From positions 1 to 64,000 of the forward strand of contig NZ_JAAXLS010000005.1 of NCBI RefSeq assembly GCF_012328925.1: a DNA stretch of 64,000 nt. The letters run 5' to 3'. Within the stretch, counting starts at the first letter, position 1. Each line of letters begins with the position of its first letter. The DNA is from Amycolatopsis acididurans. GTDB lineage: Bacteria > Actinomycetota > Actinomycetes > Mycobacteriales > Pseudonocardiaceae. The notes under the pieces were generated by a model. It did not search any database. It saw only the letters and a list, made by a program, of their open reading frames with translations, and had not been told where the DNA came from. Made by a program: the position numbers and the translations under genes. Below, in pieces: positions 33,824 to 42,489 of this stretch.

Positions 33824-34696
33824 TCACCCACCGGGCAATTCCGCCGCGGTCGGATACGACGGTTGCGCGCCGGGCCTGGTCACCGAGATCGCGGCGACCT
33901 GGACCGCCTTGCGGACGGCGGATTCGAGGTCGGCCCCACCGGCGAGTGCGGCGGCGAGCGCACCGGTGAACCCGTCTCCCGCACCCGTGGTGTCGACGGC
34001 GTCGACCTGGGGTGCGGCGATCTCGGCCGCGGAGCCGGGAGTCAGCACCAGCGCGCCCCGCGCGCCGAGGGTCACCACCGCGGCGCGCGGGCCGAGGTCG
34101 AGCAGCTTGGCCGGATCGTCGGCGGAGCCGAGCAGCCAGGCCGCCTCGTGCTCGTTGACCAGCAGCACATCGAGCGCGGCCAGGGTCCGCTCGCTGAGCG
34201 CGGCGGCGGGCGAGAGGTTGAGCAGCGTGCGCACCCCGGCCCGCGCCCCGGTCTCGATCGCCCGCTCGACCGTGCGCAGCGGAATCTCCAGGGACACCAC
34301 CATGACCTTCGCGCCGGAAAGCGCTTTCTCGACCCGCTCGGGTTCGAGCGCGTGGTTCGCACCGGGGGAGACGAGGATCGAGTTCTCACCGTCGGGTGTC
34401 ACCGTGATGTAGGCGATTCCGGTCGGCCTCGCGGTGGTTTCGACCAGCTCAGTGTGCACTCCCGCGTCGCGAAGCGAGTCGAGCAGGATCGTGCCGTGGT
34501 GGTCGTCGCCGATCGCGCCGAACAATGCCACGTCGGCGCCCAGCCGCGCGGCCGCGACGGCCGTGTTGGCGCCCTTGCCGCCGGGCATGATCACGGTGTC
34601 CTCGCCGAGCACCGTCTCACCGGCGCCGGGACGCCGTTCCGCCTTGACCACGAGGTCGGCGTTCGCCGAGCCGACCACCACTACGTCGTGTGCCAC
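33824..34696 (-). CDS. rbsK: Ribokinase-like PfkB family carbohydrate kinase
   Basis: A 290-residue PfkB-fold kinase, closest in pattern to ribokinase: VVVGSANADLVV (N-terminal), MPGGKGANTAVAAARLGADV (PfkB signature 1, sugar binding), and VDAVDTTGAGDGFTGALAAAL (signature 2, with the catalytic Asp in GAGD). It would phosphorylate D-ribose at O5 using ATP, though other pentoses or nucleosides are possible. No ribose transporter is adjacent. It is followed by ptsI 103 bp downstream on the same strand, with ptsI's own regulated promoter in between. Confidence 0.85.
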   Translation of the reverse strand: MAHDVVVVGSANADLVVKAERRPGAGETVLGEDTVIMPGGKGANTAVAAARLGADVALFGAIGDDHHGTILLDSLRDAGVHTELVETTARPTGIAYITVTPDGENSILVSPGANHALEPERVEKALSGAKVMVVSLEIPLRTVERAIETGARAGVRTLLNLSPAAALSERTLAALDVLLVNEHEAAWLLGSADDPAKLLDLGPRAAVVTLGARGALVLTPGSAAEIAAPQVDAVDTTGAGDGFTGALAAALAGGADLESAVRKAVQVAAISVTRPGAQPSYPTAAELPGG

Positions 34697-34927
34697 CAGA
34701 CCAACCTAGCGACGCGGGGCGGCCCGCGTCGTGGACGGCGATTTGCCCTGTTGGCGAATGTGAAGATCTTTGTAACTTCTGGGCCGAGGAGTGCGACACT
34801 AGAGGTAAGCATCACGCAGTGTTCACCCAAATGGGGTAATTGCTGGAGTCGCGCGTCCCGCCGAGGGGCGAGTGGACTCTCCTGAGCTGTCCGACCCCGG
34901 TCCCACCGAGGGAAGGGCATCGGGTCG

Positions 34928-34967
34928 CCGGTGCCGATCGCGTAGCCCCCCGAGCGATCGGCACCGG
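34928..34967 (+). terminator. Strong hairpin with C6 loop
   Basis: CCGGTGCCGATCGC pairs perfectly with GCGATCGGCACCGG; 12-nt loop with CCCCCC. No U-tract follows. It is likely a terminator of an upstream short transcript. Confidence 0.6.
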
Positions 34968-35049
34968 TGGCGCCCGACTCGACGTCCCGCGCGGGTCGGT
35001 TCTCCGACGCAGATCGCTCCTTCTTCGCGTCCGCTATGTGCGGTCCTCC

Positions 35050-35055
35050 TAGAAT
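35050..35055 (+). promoter_or_regulatory. -10 box for leaderless TetR gene
   Basis: TAGAAT, close to the consensus, ends 6 nt before the ATG at 35062. No ribosome-binding site is present. Confidence 0.55.
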
Positions 35056-35061
35056 GCTCGA

Positions 35062-35805
35062 ATGGACAAGCCAACGCGCCGGGGCCGCGTGCGTGTGGCG
35101 ACGGACCAGGACATCCGGCGGACCGCGCGTGCACTGCTCGTCGAGCGCGGACCGGAAGCCGTGACGCTGCGAGCCATCGCCCGCGAGCTCGGCATCACCG
35201 CCCCTGCTCTCTACCGGTACTACGGCTCCCGGGACGACCTCGTTCAACACCTGCGCGTCGACGTCGTGAACGACCTCGCCGCGCAACTCGCCGAGGAGGT
35301 CACCGAACTCACCGCCGACGGGCCGGCTCAGCTGTTCGCCATCTGCCGGGGATTCCGCCGCTGGGCGCTCACACACACCAAGGAGTTCACCCTGGTGTTC
35401 GCCTCGCCGACCGGCGAGGTCGGCTCCGCCGCGGGCAGCGTCGCCACCCTCAACCGGGCCAGCGAACCCTTCGGCCGGGTCTTCCTCATGGCCGCGGGGC
35501 ACATCCTCGTCAAACACCAGCTCACCGTGCCACCGGCCGAAGCCGTGCCCGTCGAGATACGCGAGGACCTCACCTCGTTCCAGGACGAGCTGCTGTCGGT
35601 GCTCGGCGGATCGGGCGTCGATTTCCCACCCGAGAAGCTCGACCTCGGCACCACCTACGTGATGATCCAGTTCTGGGCACGCCTCTACGGGCACATCACG
35701 CTCGAGGTGTTCGGCAACTATCCGATCCCGATGTCCAAACCGGACGCGGTGTTCGACGCGCTGCTGGCCGATCTGGCGAACCAGATCGGCATCGAAAGCA
35801 CCTAG
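35062..35805 (+). CDS. TetR family regulator with WHG-type C-terminal domain
   Basis: A 247-residue regulator. The helix-turn-helix is [20 protein letters not shown] followed by [20 protein letters not shown] (residues ~17-56). The C-terminal domain includes [20 protein letters not shown] and the WHG-like segment near [16 protein letters not shown] (about 210-226), typical of TetR_C_33/WHG regulators. The effector is unknown. It probably has a leaderless mRNA. The stop overlaps the convergent leuS stop by 4 bp, so it is not obviously tied to its neighbours. Confidence 0.92.
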   Translation: MDKPTRRGRVRVATDQDIRRTARALLVERGPEAVTLRAIARELGITAPALYRYYGSRDDLVQHLRVDVVNDLAAQLAEEVTELTADGPAQLFAICRGFRRWALTHTKEFTLVFASPTGEVGSAAGSVATLNRASEPFGRVFLMAAGHILVKHQLTVPPAEAVPVEIREDLTSFQDELLSVLGGSGVDFPPEKLDLGTTYVMIQFWARLYGHITLEVFGNYPIPMSKPDAVFDALLADLANQIGIEST

Positions 35806-38633
35806 AGCACCACGTTCACCAGGCGGCCGGGCACCACGATCACCTTGCGCGGCTCGCCGCCGCCCAGCATCGCCTGGATCTTCTCGTCGGCCAGCGCCGC
35901 CGCCTGCACCGCGTCCTTGCCGGCGTCGGCGGGAACCGTGACCCGGGAACGCACCTTGCCGTTGACCTGGATCGGGTACTCGACCGAATCCTCGACCAGG
36001 TACCTCTCGTCCGCGGCGGGGAACGGGCCGTGCACCAGGGTGTCCGGGTGGCCGAGCCGGTGCCACAGCTCTTCGGCGATGTGCGGGCACAGCGGGGCCA
36101 GCATCAGCACCATCGGCTCGACCAGCTCACGCGGCGTCGCCGCCGTCGAGCCGTACACCTTCGTGGCGTGGTTGTTCAGCTCGATCAGCTTCGCACCCGC
36201 GGTGTTGAACCGCATCTCCGCATAGTCCTCGCGGACCCCGGCGATCGTCTTGTGCAGCTGCTTGCGGTCCTCGGTCGTCGCGTCCACATCGGACACCCGC
36301 AACTCGCCGGTGGTCTCGTCCACCACCAGCCGCCACAGGCGCTGCAGGAACCGGTGCGCACCGACGACGTCCTTGGTCGCCCACGGCCGGGAGTCGGCCA
36401 GCGGGCCCATCGCCATCTCGTAGAACCGGAACGTGTCGGCACCGTAGTCCGCCGACATCTGGTCGGGCGTGACCACGTTCTTCAGGCTCTTGCCCATCTT
36501 TCCGTATTCCTGCTTGACCTCTTGGCCATTGTGGAAGAACTTGCCGTCCTTTTCCTCCACCTCTTCGGCAGGAACGTAGAAACCACGGGAGTCGGTGTAG
36601 GCGTAGGCCTGGATGTAGCCCTGGTTGAACAGGCGCCGGTACGGCTCGTCGGCCGACAGGTAGCCCAGGTCGAACAGCACCTTCTGCCAGAACCGCGAGT
36701 ACAACAGGTGCAGCACCGCGTGCTCGACACCGCCGACGTACAGATCGACGCCGCCGGGGTCGTTCGCGCCGTGCTCCGCCGGGCGCGGGCCCAGCCAGTA
36801 GCGCTCGTTCTCCGGGTCGACGAACCGCTCGTCGTTGTCCGGGTCCACGTACCGCAGCTGGTACCAGCAGGAGCCTGCCCAGTTCGGCATCGTGTTGGTG
36901 TCACGACGGTAGGTCTTCGGGCCGTCACCCAGGTCCAGCGTCACCTCGACCCAGTCGGTCGCACGCGACAACGGCGGCGACGGCTCGGTGTCGGCGGCGT
37001 CCGGCTCGAACGTCCTCGGCGAGTAGTCGTCCACTTCGGGCAGTTCGACCGGCAGCATGCTCTCCGGGATGGCGTGCGCCACACCGTCTTCGTCGTAGAC
37101 GATGGGGAACGGCTCGCCCCAGTACCGCTGGCGCGAGAACAGCCAGTCGCGCAGCTTGTACTGCACGGTGCCCTCGCCGTGGCCGTGCTCGGCCAACCAC
37201 TCGATGATCGCCTTCTTGGCCTCGGCGACGTCCATCCCGTCCAGGAAACCCGAGTTGATCGCCGGACCGTCACCGGTGAACGCCTCGCCGTCGAAACCCT
37301 CGCTCGGCTGCACGGTGCGTACGATGTCCAGCCCGAACTTCTTCGCGAAGTCCCAGTCACGCTGGTCCTGCCCGGGCACCGCCATGATCGCGCCGGTGCC
37401 GTAGCCCATCAGCACGTAGTCGGCGATGAAGACCGGGATCTCCTTGCCGTTGACCGGGTTCACCGCGTACGAGCCGGTGAAGACGCCCGTCTTCTCCTTC
37501 TGCTCCTGACGGTCCAGTTCGGACTTGCGGGAGGCCGCCAGCCGGTAGGCGTTGATCGCCTCGGCCGGGGTGGCCGCGCCACCGGTCCACCGGTCGTCCA
37601 CATCGGACGGCCAGCCGTCCGTGGTCAGCTTGTCCACCAGCGGATGCTCGGGCGCCAGCACCATGTAGGTGGCGCCGAACAGGGTGTCCGGACGGGTGGT
37701 GAAGACCTCGATCGTCTCCGCGGCCGCCGTGAACTTCACGCGCGCACCGTGCGAGCGGCCGATCCAGTTGCGCTGCATGGACTTGACCTTTTCCGGCCAG
37801 TCCAGCCGGTCCAGGTCGTCCACCAGCCGGTCGGCGTAGGCGGTGATGCGCATCATCCACTGGCGCAGGTTGCGGCGGAACACCGGGAAGTTCCCGCGCT
37901 CACTGCGGCCGTCGGGAGTGACTTCCTCATTGGACAGCACCGTGCCAAGGCCGGGGCACCAGTTCACCGGCGCCTCGGAGATGTAGGCCAGCCGGTGCTG
38001 GTCCAGGATCGCCAGCTGCTCCTCGCGGGTCAGCTCACACCAGCCGCGGCCGTCCGGCGTGCGGCGCTTGTCCTGCGCGTACTCGGTCTCCAGCTCGACG
38101 ATCGGGCGGGCCTTGCCCTGCTTCTCGTCGTAGAAGGAGTTGTAGATCTTGAGGAAGATCCACTGTGTCCACTTGTAGTAGCCGGGGTCGATCGTGGAGA
38201 TGCGACGCCGCTCGTCGTGGCCGAGGCCCAGCCTGCGGATCTGGCGCAGGTAGGTCTCGATGTTCTCCTCGGTGGTCTTGCGCGGGTGCTGACCCGTCTG
38301 CACCGCGTACTGCTCGGCGGGCAGTCCGAACGCGTCGAAGCCCATCGTGTGCAGGACGTTGCGCCCGATCATCCGGTGATAGCGCGCGTAGACGTCGGTG
38401 CCGATGAAGCCCAGCGGGTGCCCGACATGCAGGCCGGCGCCCGAGGGGTAGGGGAACATGTCCTGGACGAACAGCTTGTCCGAGGGAATGTGCTCCGCGG
38501 AGAGCGGCCCGGTCGGATTCGGCGCGTGATAGGTGCCGTGGTCGGCCCAGTAGTTCTGCCAGCGCAGCTCGATCCGGCCCGCCACCTGCGCGTTGTAGCG
38601 GTGGCCTGGCGTCTCCTCGGGTGCCTCACTCAC
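35802..38633 (-). CDS. leuS: Leucyl-tRNA synthetase
   Basis: A 943-residue class I synthetase charging tRNA-Leu. HIGH-type motif HVGH at 69-72 (preceded by YPSGAGL), an editing (CP1) domain including [21 protein letters not shown]-like sequence ([20 protein letters not shown]), and the KMSKS loop as [12 protein letters not shown], with Gly for the first Ser. The length is normal for actinobacteria. ATG start with a 70-bp region separating it from the divergent SdpI gene. No T-box leader is visible. Confidence 0.97.
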   Translation of the reverse strand: MSEAPEETPGHRYNAQVAGRIELRWQNYWADHGTYHAPNPTGPLSAEHIPSDKLFVQDMFPYPSGAGLHVGHPLGFIGTDVYARYHRMIGRNVLHTMGFDAFGLPAEQYAVQTGQHPRKTTEENIETYLRQIRRLGLGHDERRRISTIDPGYYKWTQWIFLKIYNSFYDEKQGKARPIVELETEYAQDKRRTPDGRGWCELTREEQLAILDQHRLAYISEAPVNWCPGLGTVLSNEEVTPDGRSERGNFPVFRRNLRQWMMRITAYADRLVDDLDRLDWPEKVKSMQRNWIGRSHGARVKFTAAAETIEVFTTRPDTLFGATYMVLAPEHPLVDKLTTDGWPSDVDDRWTGGAATPAEAINAYRLAASRKSELDRQEQKEKTGVFTGSYAVNPVNGKEIPVFIADYVLMGYGTGAIMAVPGQDQRDWDFAKKFGLDIVRTVQPSEGFDGEAFTGDGPAINSGFLDGMDVAEAKKAIIEWLAEHGHGEGTVQYKLRDWLFSRQRYWGEPFPIVYDEDGVAHAIPESMLPVELPEVDDYSPRTFEPDAADTEPSPPLSRATDWVEVTLDLGDGPKTYRRDTNTMPNWAGSCWYQLRYVDPDNDERFVDPENERYWLGPRPAEHGANDPGGVDLYVGGVEHAVLHLLYSRFWQKVLFDLGYLSADEPYRRLFNQGYIQAYAYTDSRGFYVPAEEVEEKDGKFFHNGQEVKQEYGKMGKSLKNVVTPDQMSADYGADTFRFYEMAMGPLADSRPWATKDVVGAHRFLQRLWRLVVDETTGELRVSDVDATTEDRKQLHKTIAGVREDYAEMRFNTAGAKLIELNNHATKVYGSTAATPRELVEPMVLMLAPLCPHIAEELWHRLGHPDTLVHGPFPAADERYLVEDSVEYPIQVNGKVRSRVTVPADAGKDAVQAAALADEKIQAMLGGGEPRKVIVVPGRLVNVVL

Positions 38634-38691
38634 ATGCTTATGGTAGGCGCCCGCTCCGAACCCTTTTTACCGGACCGCGAACGCCGTCGCT

Positions 38692-38697
38692 TAGTCT
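38692..38697 (+). promoter_or_regulatory. -10 box for leaderless SdpI-like gene
   Basis: TAGTCT ends 6 nt before the GTG at 38704; no ribosome-binding site. Confidence 0.5.
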
Positions 38698-38703
38698 TGT
38701 CTG

Positions 38704-39108
38704 GTGTTCGTCCTCGCGCTGCTTCCGATCGTGCTCGGTGTCGTCGTCGGCTGGGGAGGCCTGCTCGGCTGGCGCGAGAAACTGCCGAGGGACCGCGGCG
38801 CCGGCGTGCGCACGCCCGCCACGCTGCGCTCCGACGAGGCCTTCCGGATCGCGAACAAGGTCGCCGGGCTGCCCACCATCACCGCCGGTGCGGTCGGCGT
38901 CGTCGCCGGTGTCGCCGGGCTCGTGATGCCGGGCACCGCCGGGGTCGTCATCGCCACCGTCGTCGGACTCGCCGGGATCATCGCGCTCGTGCTCGCGGGC
39001 GGTCTGCTCGGGCACCGCGCCGCGCTCGCCGTCCCCGCGCCCGCGCCGGTGCCCGCCGGCTGCTCGGGCTGCGCCTGCGGCGGCTGCTCCGCGCTGCAGC
39101 AGGCGTAG
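38704..39108 (+). CDS. SdpI family membrane protein with Cys-rich tail
   Basis: A 134-residue protein with three membrane helices (~2-22, 58-78, 82-102). The loop LRSDEAFRIANKVAGLPTI matches the SdpI/YhfL pattern (EAWRxANR in other members); SdpI itself confers immunity to a killing peptide in Bacillus. The C-terminal tail GCSGCACGGC has four Cys within ten residues and is unusual for the family; it may bind a metal or be disulphide-bonded. The gene is probably leaderless. The stop codon is immediately adjacent to the convergent YqgE stop (TAGCTA). Confidence 0.8.
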   Translation: MFVLALLPIVLGVVVGWGGLLGWREKLPRDRGAGVRTPATLRSDEAFRIANKVAGLPTITAGAVGVVAGVAGLVMPGTAGVVIATVVGLAGIIALVLAGGLLGHRAALAVPAPAPVPAGCSGCACGGCSALQQA

Positions 39109-39690
39109 CTAGTTCCGCTGCAGGTCGCCGGGATGCGTGGCCAGCAGCGCGGTCGGCATGCCCTGGCGGCGCAGCACCTGGCCCCACAGGTCCCGGTCCG
39201 GCGTGGCCAGCACGTCGCTCGGCAGCGCGGGCACGATCAGCCAGTCACCGCGGTCGATCTCACCAGCCAGCTGCCCGGAGTCCCAGCCCGCGTAGCCGGC
39301 GAACACACGTAGCCCACGCACCTTCGGCACCAGCAGGTCCGGATCGGTGTCCAGATCGACCAGCGCGACCGGACCGCGCACCCCGATCAGTCCCGGCACG
39401 GCCGCGGCGACCTCGCCGGTCCGCAGCGCGGCAAGGCACAACGCGGTCTTCTTCTCGACCGGACCGCCGACGAACACCGACTGCGGCTCCACGACGTGCC
39501 TGCCCCAGCTGGGCAGCACGTCGTCGACCGGCACCTCGCTCGGGCGGTTGAGCACCACACCGAGGGTGCCCTCGTCCCGGTGGTCGATGATGAACACGAC
39601 CGTCCGGCGGAAGTTGGGATCGAACATCGTGGGGGCGGCGACCAGGAGTGAACCCGGCTCAACCTCGGCGTCCGCTGGCACGTGAGCCAT
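39109..39690 (-). CDS. YqgE/AlgH family protein (DUF179)
   Basis: A 193-residue cytoplasmic protein. Family signatures: PGSLLVAAPTMFDPNFRRTV, then IIDHRDEGTLGVVLNRPSEV, VFVGGPVEKKTALCL and FAGYAGWDSGQLAGEI. Structures of YqgE proteins are known but no activity is firmly established. The ATG at 39690 has AGGTGGG upstream; the frame is open for 18 more codons which are not family-like. Convergent with the SdpI-like gene, with zero bases between stop codons. Confidence 0.92.
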   Translation of the reverse strand: MAHVPADAEVEPGSLLVAAPTMFDPNFRRTVVFIIDHRDEGTLGVVLNRPSEVPVDDVLPSWGRHVVEPQSVFVGGPVEKKTALCLAALRTGEVAAAVPGLIGVRGPVALVDLDTDPDLLVPKVRGLRVFAGYAGWDSGQLAGEIDRGDWLIVPALPSDVLATPDRDLWGQVLRRQGMPTALLATHPGDLQRN

Positions 39691-40040
39691 GATCCCACCT
39701 GCCGCCCAGAAGATTCGCGGGGCGCGGGAACAAGCGCCCACCATGTACCGTTGGAGTCAGTGGCCGGCGCACTCCGTGTCCCCCGGGCCCACTTGAGAAG
39801 AGCCTTTGTGGAATACCGTTCGGCTGGAGCCACACTGCGCCACGCCGCCGAGAGGCGACCAAGTGCGCCGGCCATGCCTCTTCTTGTTCGGCGAACGGGG
39901 TCACCTTTCCAGTGTCCTTGTTCGTTGTGGGGGCCGAGTCCCCACGCCCCCACGGTGTGAGCTCCTCGCCCCTGGCGAGCTGGGGCGGTTCGCTTTGACC
40001 AGCCTTTGCTCCACCTTCGCGCGCCGTATGCTTTTGAGTT
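39691..40040 (+). other. 350-bp region with two hairpins and a doubtful small ORF
   Basis: It contains two stem-loops, GTGGGG-GCCGAGT-CCCCAC and CGCCCC-TGGCGAGCT-GGGGCG (about 39928-39994), and the promoter of the MFS gene. A 66-codon plus-strand frame from GTG 39760 to 39960 is preceded by TACCGT at 8 nt (a leaderless-like start) but has mediocre third-position GC and no known homologue, so I do not call it a gene. The hairpins could form part of a leader or attenuator. Confidence 0.4.
40027..40032 (+). promoter_or_regulatory. -10 box for the MFS gene
   Basis: TATGCT ends 8 nt before GTG 40041; no good ribosome-binding site, so leaderless initiation is plausible. Confidence 0.45.
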
Positions 40041-41336
40041 GTGACGGCTGGCGCGGAAACCCCTACCAAACAGCTCGGTCCGCGTGCCTTCTTCGCCATG
40101 CCGGGCTTTCGGAGGCTGCTGTTCTCCCGCTTCGCCGCGCAGTGGTCCGACGGGGTGTTCCGCGCGGGCCTGGCGGGCGCCGTCCTGTTCAACCCCGAAC
40201 GTGGCGCCGATCCGCTCACGATCGCCGGTGGTTTCGCCGTCCTGCTGCTGCCGTACTCGCTGATCGGGCCGTTCGCCGGGGCGCTGCTCGACCGGTGGGA
40301 CCGCAAACGCGTGCTCGTGCTGGCCAACCTGCTGCGCGGGCTCGCCGTCATCGCCGCCGCGCTCGCGGTCGGGTTCGGCGTCGCGGGCACCGAGCTGTTC
40401 GTCCTCGCGTTGCTGGTCGAGGGCATCTCCCGGTTCTCCGGCTCCGGTATGTCGGCCTCGCTCCCGCACGTGGTGCCGAAAGACACGCTCGTCACGGCCA
40501 ACGCCGTCGCGGCCACGCTCGGCGCCGGGGTCGCGGTGCTCGGGGGCGCCTGTGCCATCGGGTTGCGCGCGGTGCTCGGCGAGGGGAACACCGGTTCCGC
40601 ATGGACGACGTCGATCGCGGTGCTCGGCTCGGTGGTCGCGGCGGCGATCGCGGCCCGGTTCGCCCGCGGCAGCCTCGGCCCCGATTCCGTCGACGAACCG
40701 GCCGATCCCGTCCTCGCGGTCGCGCACGGGCTCGCCGACGGCGGGAAGGCCGCGCTCGCGGCGCCCACCGTCACCGCGGGATTCGTCGCCCTGTTCGCAC
40801 ATCGCGCGTCCTACGGCATCTCGCTGCTGCTGACCGTGCTGCTGATGCGGTTCGCGCTCCGGGACGCCGGGCCGCTGAAGTCCGGACTGCCCGGGCTCGG
40901 GCAGATGGCGCTGCTGGCCGGTCTCGGCATCCTGCTCGCCGGCATCTCCACGCCGCGGCTGGTGCGGAAGTTCGGCAGACACCGCGTCGTGCTCGGCGCG
41001 CTGGGGCTCGCGGCGATCGCGCAAATCGGGCTCGGACTGCCGATGGAGCTGGCGACCATCCTCGGCGCCTCGTTCGTGATCACCGGTGCCGGGCAGGTGC
41101 TCAAGTTGTGCGTCGACTCGGCGATCCAGTCCGACGTCCCGGACGAAGCCCGCGGCCGGGTCTTCGCGCTCTACGACACGCTGTTCAACATCACGCAGGT
41201 GGCCGCCGTCGCGATCGCGGCAGCCTTCACCCCGCTCAACGGTCGCTCTCCGTTGCTGCTCATCGTCGCGACCGCCGTGTACCTGCTCGGCGGGGCGGGC
41301 TATCTGCTCGCGATTCGCCGCGATTCCCGGGTCTGA
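40041..41336 (+). CDS. MFS transporter
   Basis: A 431-residue 12-helix major facilitator protein. The N-terminal half has FRRLLFSRFAAQWSDGVFRA, and the MFS motif A region reads GALLDRWDRKRVLVLANLLRG (about 85-105). The C-terminal half has the related LVRKFGRHRVVLGALGL. These features resemble the drug-efflux/enterobactin exporter-like MFS_3 group, but the substrate is unknown. The gene probably has its own promoter. Two TNT-related genes follow 27 bp downstream on the same strand, with a separate -10 box. Confidence 0.9.
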   Translation: MTAGAETPTKQLGPRAFFAMPGFRRLLFSRFAAQWSDGVFRAGLAGAVLFNPERGADPLTIAGGFAVLLLPYSLIGPFAGALLDRWDRKRVLVLANLLRGLAVIAAALAVGFGVAGTELFVLALLVEGISRFSGSGMSASLPHVVPKDTLVTANAVAATLGAGVAVLGGACAIGLRAVLGEGNTGSAWTTSIAVLGSVVAAAIAARFARGSLGPDSVDEPADPVLAVAHGLADGGKAALAAPTVTAGFVALFAHRASYGISLLLTVLLMRFALRDAGPLKSGLPGLGQMALLAGLGILLAGISTPRLVRKFGRHRVVLGALGLAAIAQIGLGLPMELATILGASFVITGAGQVLKLCVDSAIQSDVPDEARGRVFALYDTLFNITQVAAVAIAAAFTPLNGRSPLLLIVATAVYLLGGAGYLLAIRRDSRV

Positions 41337-41351
41337 GAACCACTTCTCGAA

Positions 41352-41357
41352 TAAAGT
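41352..41357 (+). promoter_or_regulatory. -10 box for leaderless TNT-related gene
   Basis: TAAAGT ends 6 nt before GTG 41364, with no ribosome-binding site. Confidence 0.45.
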
Positions 41358-41363
41358 GTCGCG

Positions 41364-42461
41364 GTGGACAGAACCGCGGGCCAACCACTCTCCGTGACTT
41401 TCCAGCTTGCGCGGGTGGTCGACTCCCACGAGCCGGGGAGCAGTCCGGTCGTGGACCGGCCGCCGCTGCCCGAGGACGAGATCCCGCTCGTCCTGCGGTA
41501 TCTGGAGCGACAACCCGCGGTACTCGTCGGCAGCGGGCTCGGCCCGGACGTGTTCACCGGCGAGTCCGACGTCCCGGAGAGCTACCACACCGACGGCACC
41601 TGGATCTGGCATGCCGCGGTGGCCCACTACCTGCGCAAACACGGCACGCCACCGGAACCCGATTTCGTGGCGCACATCCGGGAACGCGAGTTCCAGCCGC
41701 CGTATGCCGACAAGTTGCTGCGCCGCACCGCGGCCGCCGACCTGCTCGGCAGGCCGCGTCCGAAGGCCGACCACCGTGACGTGGACCCGACCAGCGGTGA
41801 CATCGCGGCGGCACTGGAAACCCGGACAGCCCCGACACTCGAGGACGCCGCCGTGCTCGTGGTGCTCGCCCAGCGTCTCGGCGAGCACGGCGTCTGGCCG
41901 GAGGCCTACCGCATCGCGGCCCGCGCGGACGATGCGTGGTGCCTCAACGCGACCGACAAGGGCTGGGAGGTCGCCTGGCACGAACACGGCGCCGCCGTCG
42001 ATCCCCACTTCTTCGAGCACGTCGCCGAGGCCGCCCAGTTCCTGCTCGGCGCACTGATGCTGCACCCGGCACGGATGACCGCGGGGCAGCGGACCCCGCT
42101 GGAAACCTCCGCCGAACTGGGGGACTGGCCGATCCAGCCGTGTGAGGGCGAGCCACCGCTGACGCTGCTGCGGAACAAGCGGATGGTCCGGCTCGCCGCG
42201 GGCACCGTCGTGCTGCGCTTCGGTGGCGACGCCGGAAACCTCGTCCACCACGACGAAGCCCGGTTCCCCACCACGTCACTGCCGATCGAACGCGAACGCG
42301 ACGAGGCCCGCTATCGGCTGTGCCGGCCCCTGTGGGCGATCGTCGGGATCACGGTGCCGTGGGCGGGGTTGCCGGGCGGCGCGGTGAGCTACGTCCTGCC
42401 GAAGTCGATCTGTCACCACATCACCGAAGGCGCCCTGGAGCGCGTCGTGGGTAAGGTTTGA
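41364..42461 (+). CDS. TNT-domain-related protein (degenerate NAD glycohydrolase toxin-like)
   Basis: A 365-residue protein without a signal peptide. Residues ~30-120 hold a domain (PLPEDEIPLVLRYLERQPAV, YHTDGTWIWHAAVAHYLRKH) shared with the next gene. The C-terminal ~110 residues follow the tuberculosis necrotizing toxin (TNT, DUF4237) pattern: LAAGTVVLRFGGDAGNLVHH ... RFPTTSLP ... YRLCRPLWAIVGITVPWAGL, then PGGAVSYVLPKS. In active TNTs this last motif is usually GGGxQY; here the Gln position is Ser, so NAD glycohydrolase activity is doubtful. It could be an inactive relative, an immunity-like decoy or a regulator. It is probably in an operon with the next gene. Confidence 0.65.
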   Translation: MDRTAGQPLSVTFQLARVVDSHEPGSSPVVDRPPLPEDEIPLVLRYLERQPAVLVGSGLGPDVFTGESDVPESYHTDGTWIWHAAVAHYLRKHGTPPEPDFVAHIREREFQPPYADKLLRRTAAADLLGRPRPKADHRDVDPTSGDIAAALETRTAPTLEDAAVLVVLAQRLGEHGVWPEAYRIAARADDAWCLNATDKGWEVAWHEHGAAVDPHFFEHVAEAAQFLLGALMLHPARMTAGQRTPLETSAELGDWPIQPCEGEPPLTLLRNKRMVRLAAGTVVLRFGGDAGNLVHHDEARFPTTSLPIERERDEARYRLCRPLWAIVGITVPWAGLPGGAVSYVLPKSICHHITEGALERVVGKV

Positions 42462-42489
42462 CGGGCCTTTGACCTACACAGGGGGAACT

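Larger units (their letters stand above)
34697..35061 (+). other. 365-bp region with a possible structured non-coding RNA
   Basis: No protein gene is supported. A TTGTAA hexamer near 34769 and GACACT/TAGAGG near 34795 could form a promoter. The following ~150 nt contain several stems (GGAGTC near 34845 with GGACTC near 34872; CGCC/GGCG between) and end in a 14-bp perfect hairpin (34928-34941 with 34954-34967) whose loop contains six consecutive C. This could be a small RNA or a leader/attenuator for the downstream TetR gene. It matches no riboswitch consensus I can recall. Confidence 0.4.

Noticed and set aside
34765-34970. A ydaO (cyclic di-AMP) riboswitch
   Set aside because: The conserved GGGGACCCA, GGGGUGAAUC and CAGCUAACCUC blocks are absent and the downstream gene is not of a typical regulated class.
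34872-39551. A 1559-codon open frame antisense to leuS
   Set aside because: Composition is typical of GC-frame shadows and leuS is unambiguous on the other strand.
39760-39960. A 66-codon leaderless gene
   Set aside because: The start context is good but codon bias is weak, the C-terminus runs into a hairpin and no family is recognisable.
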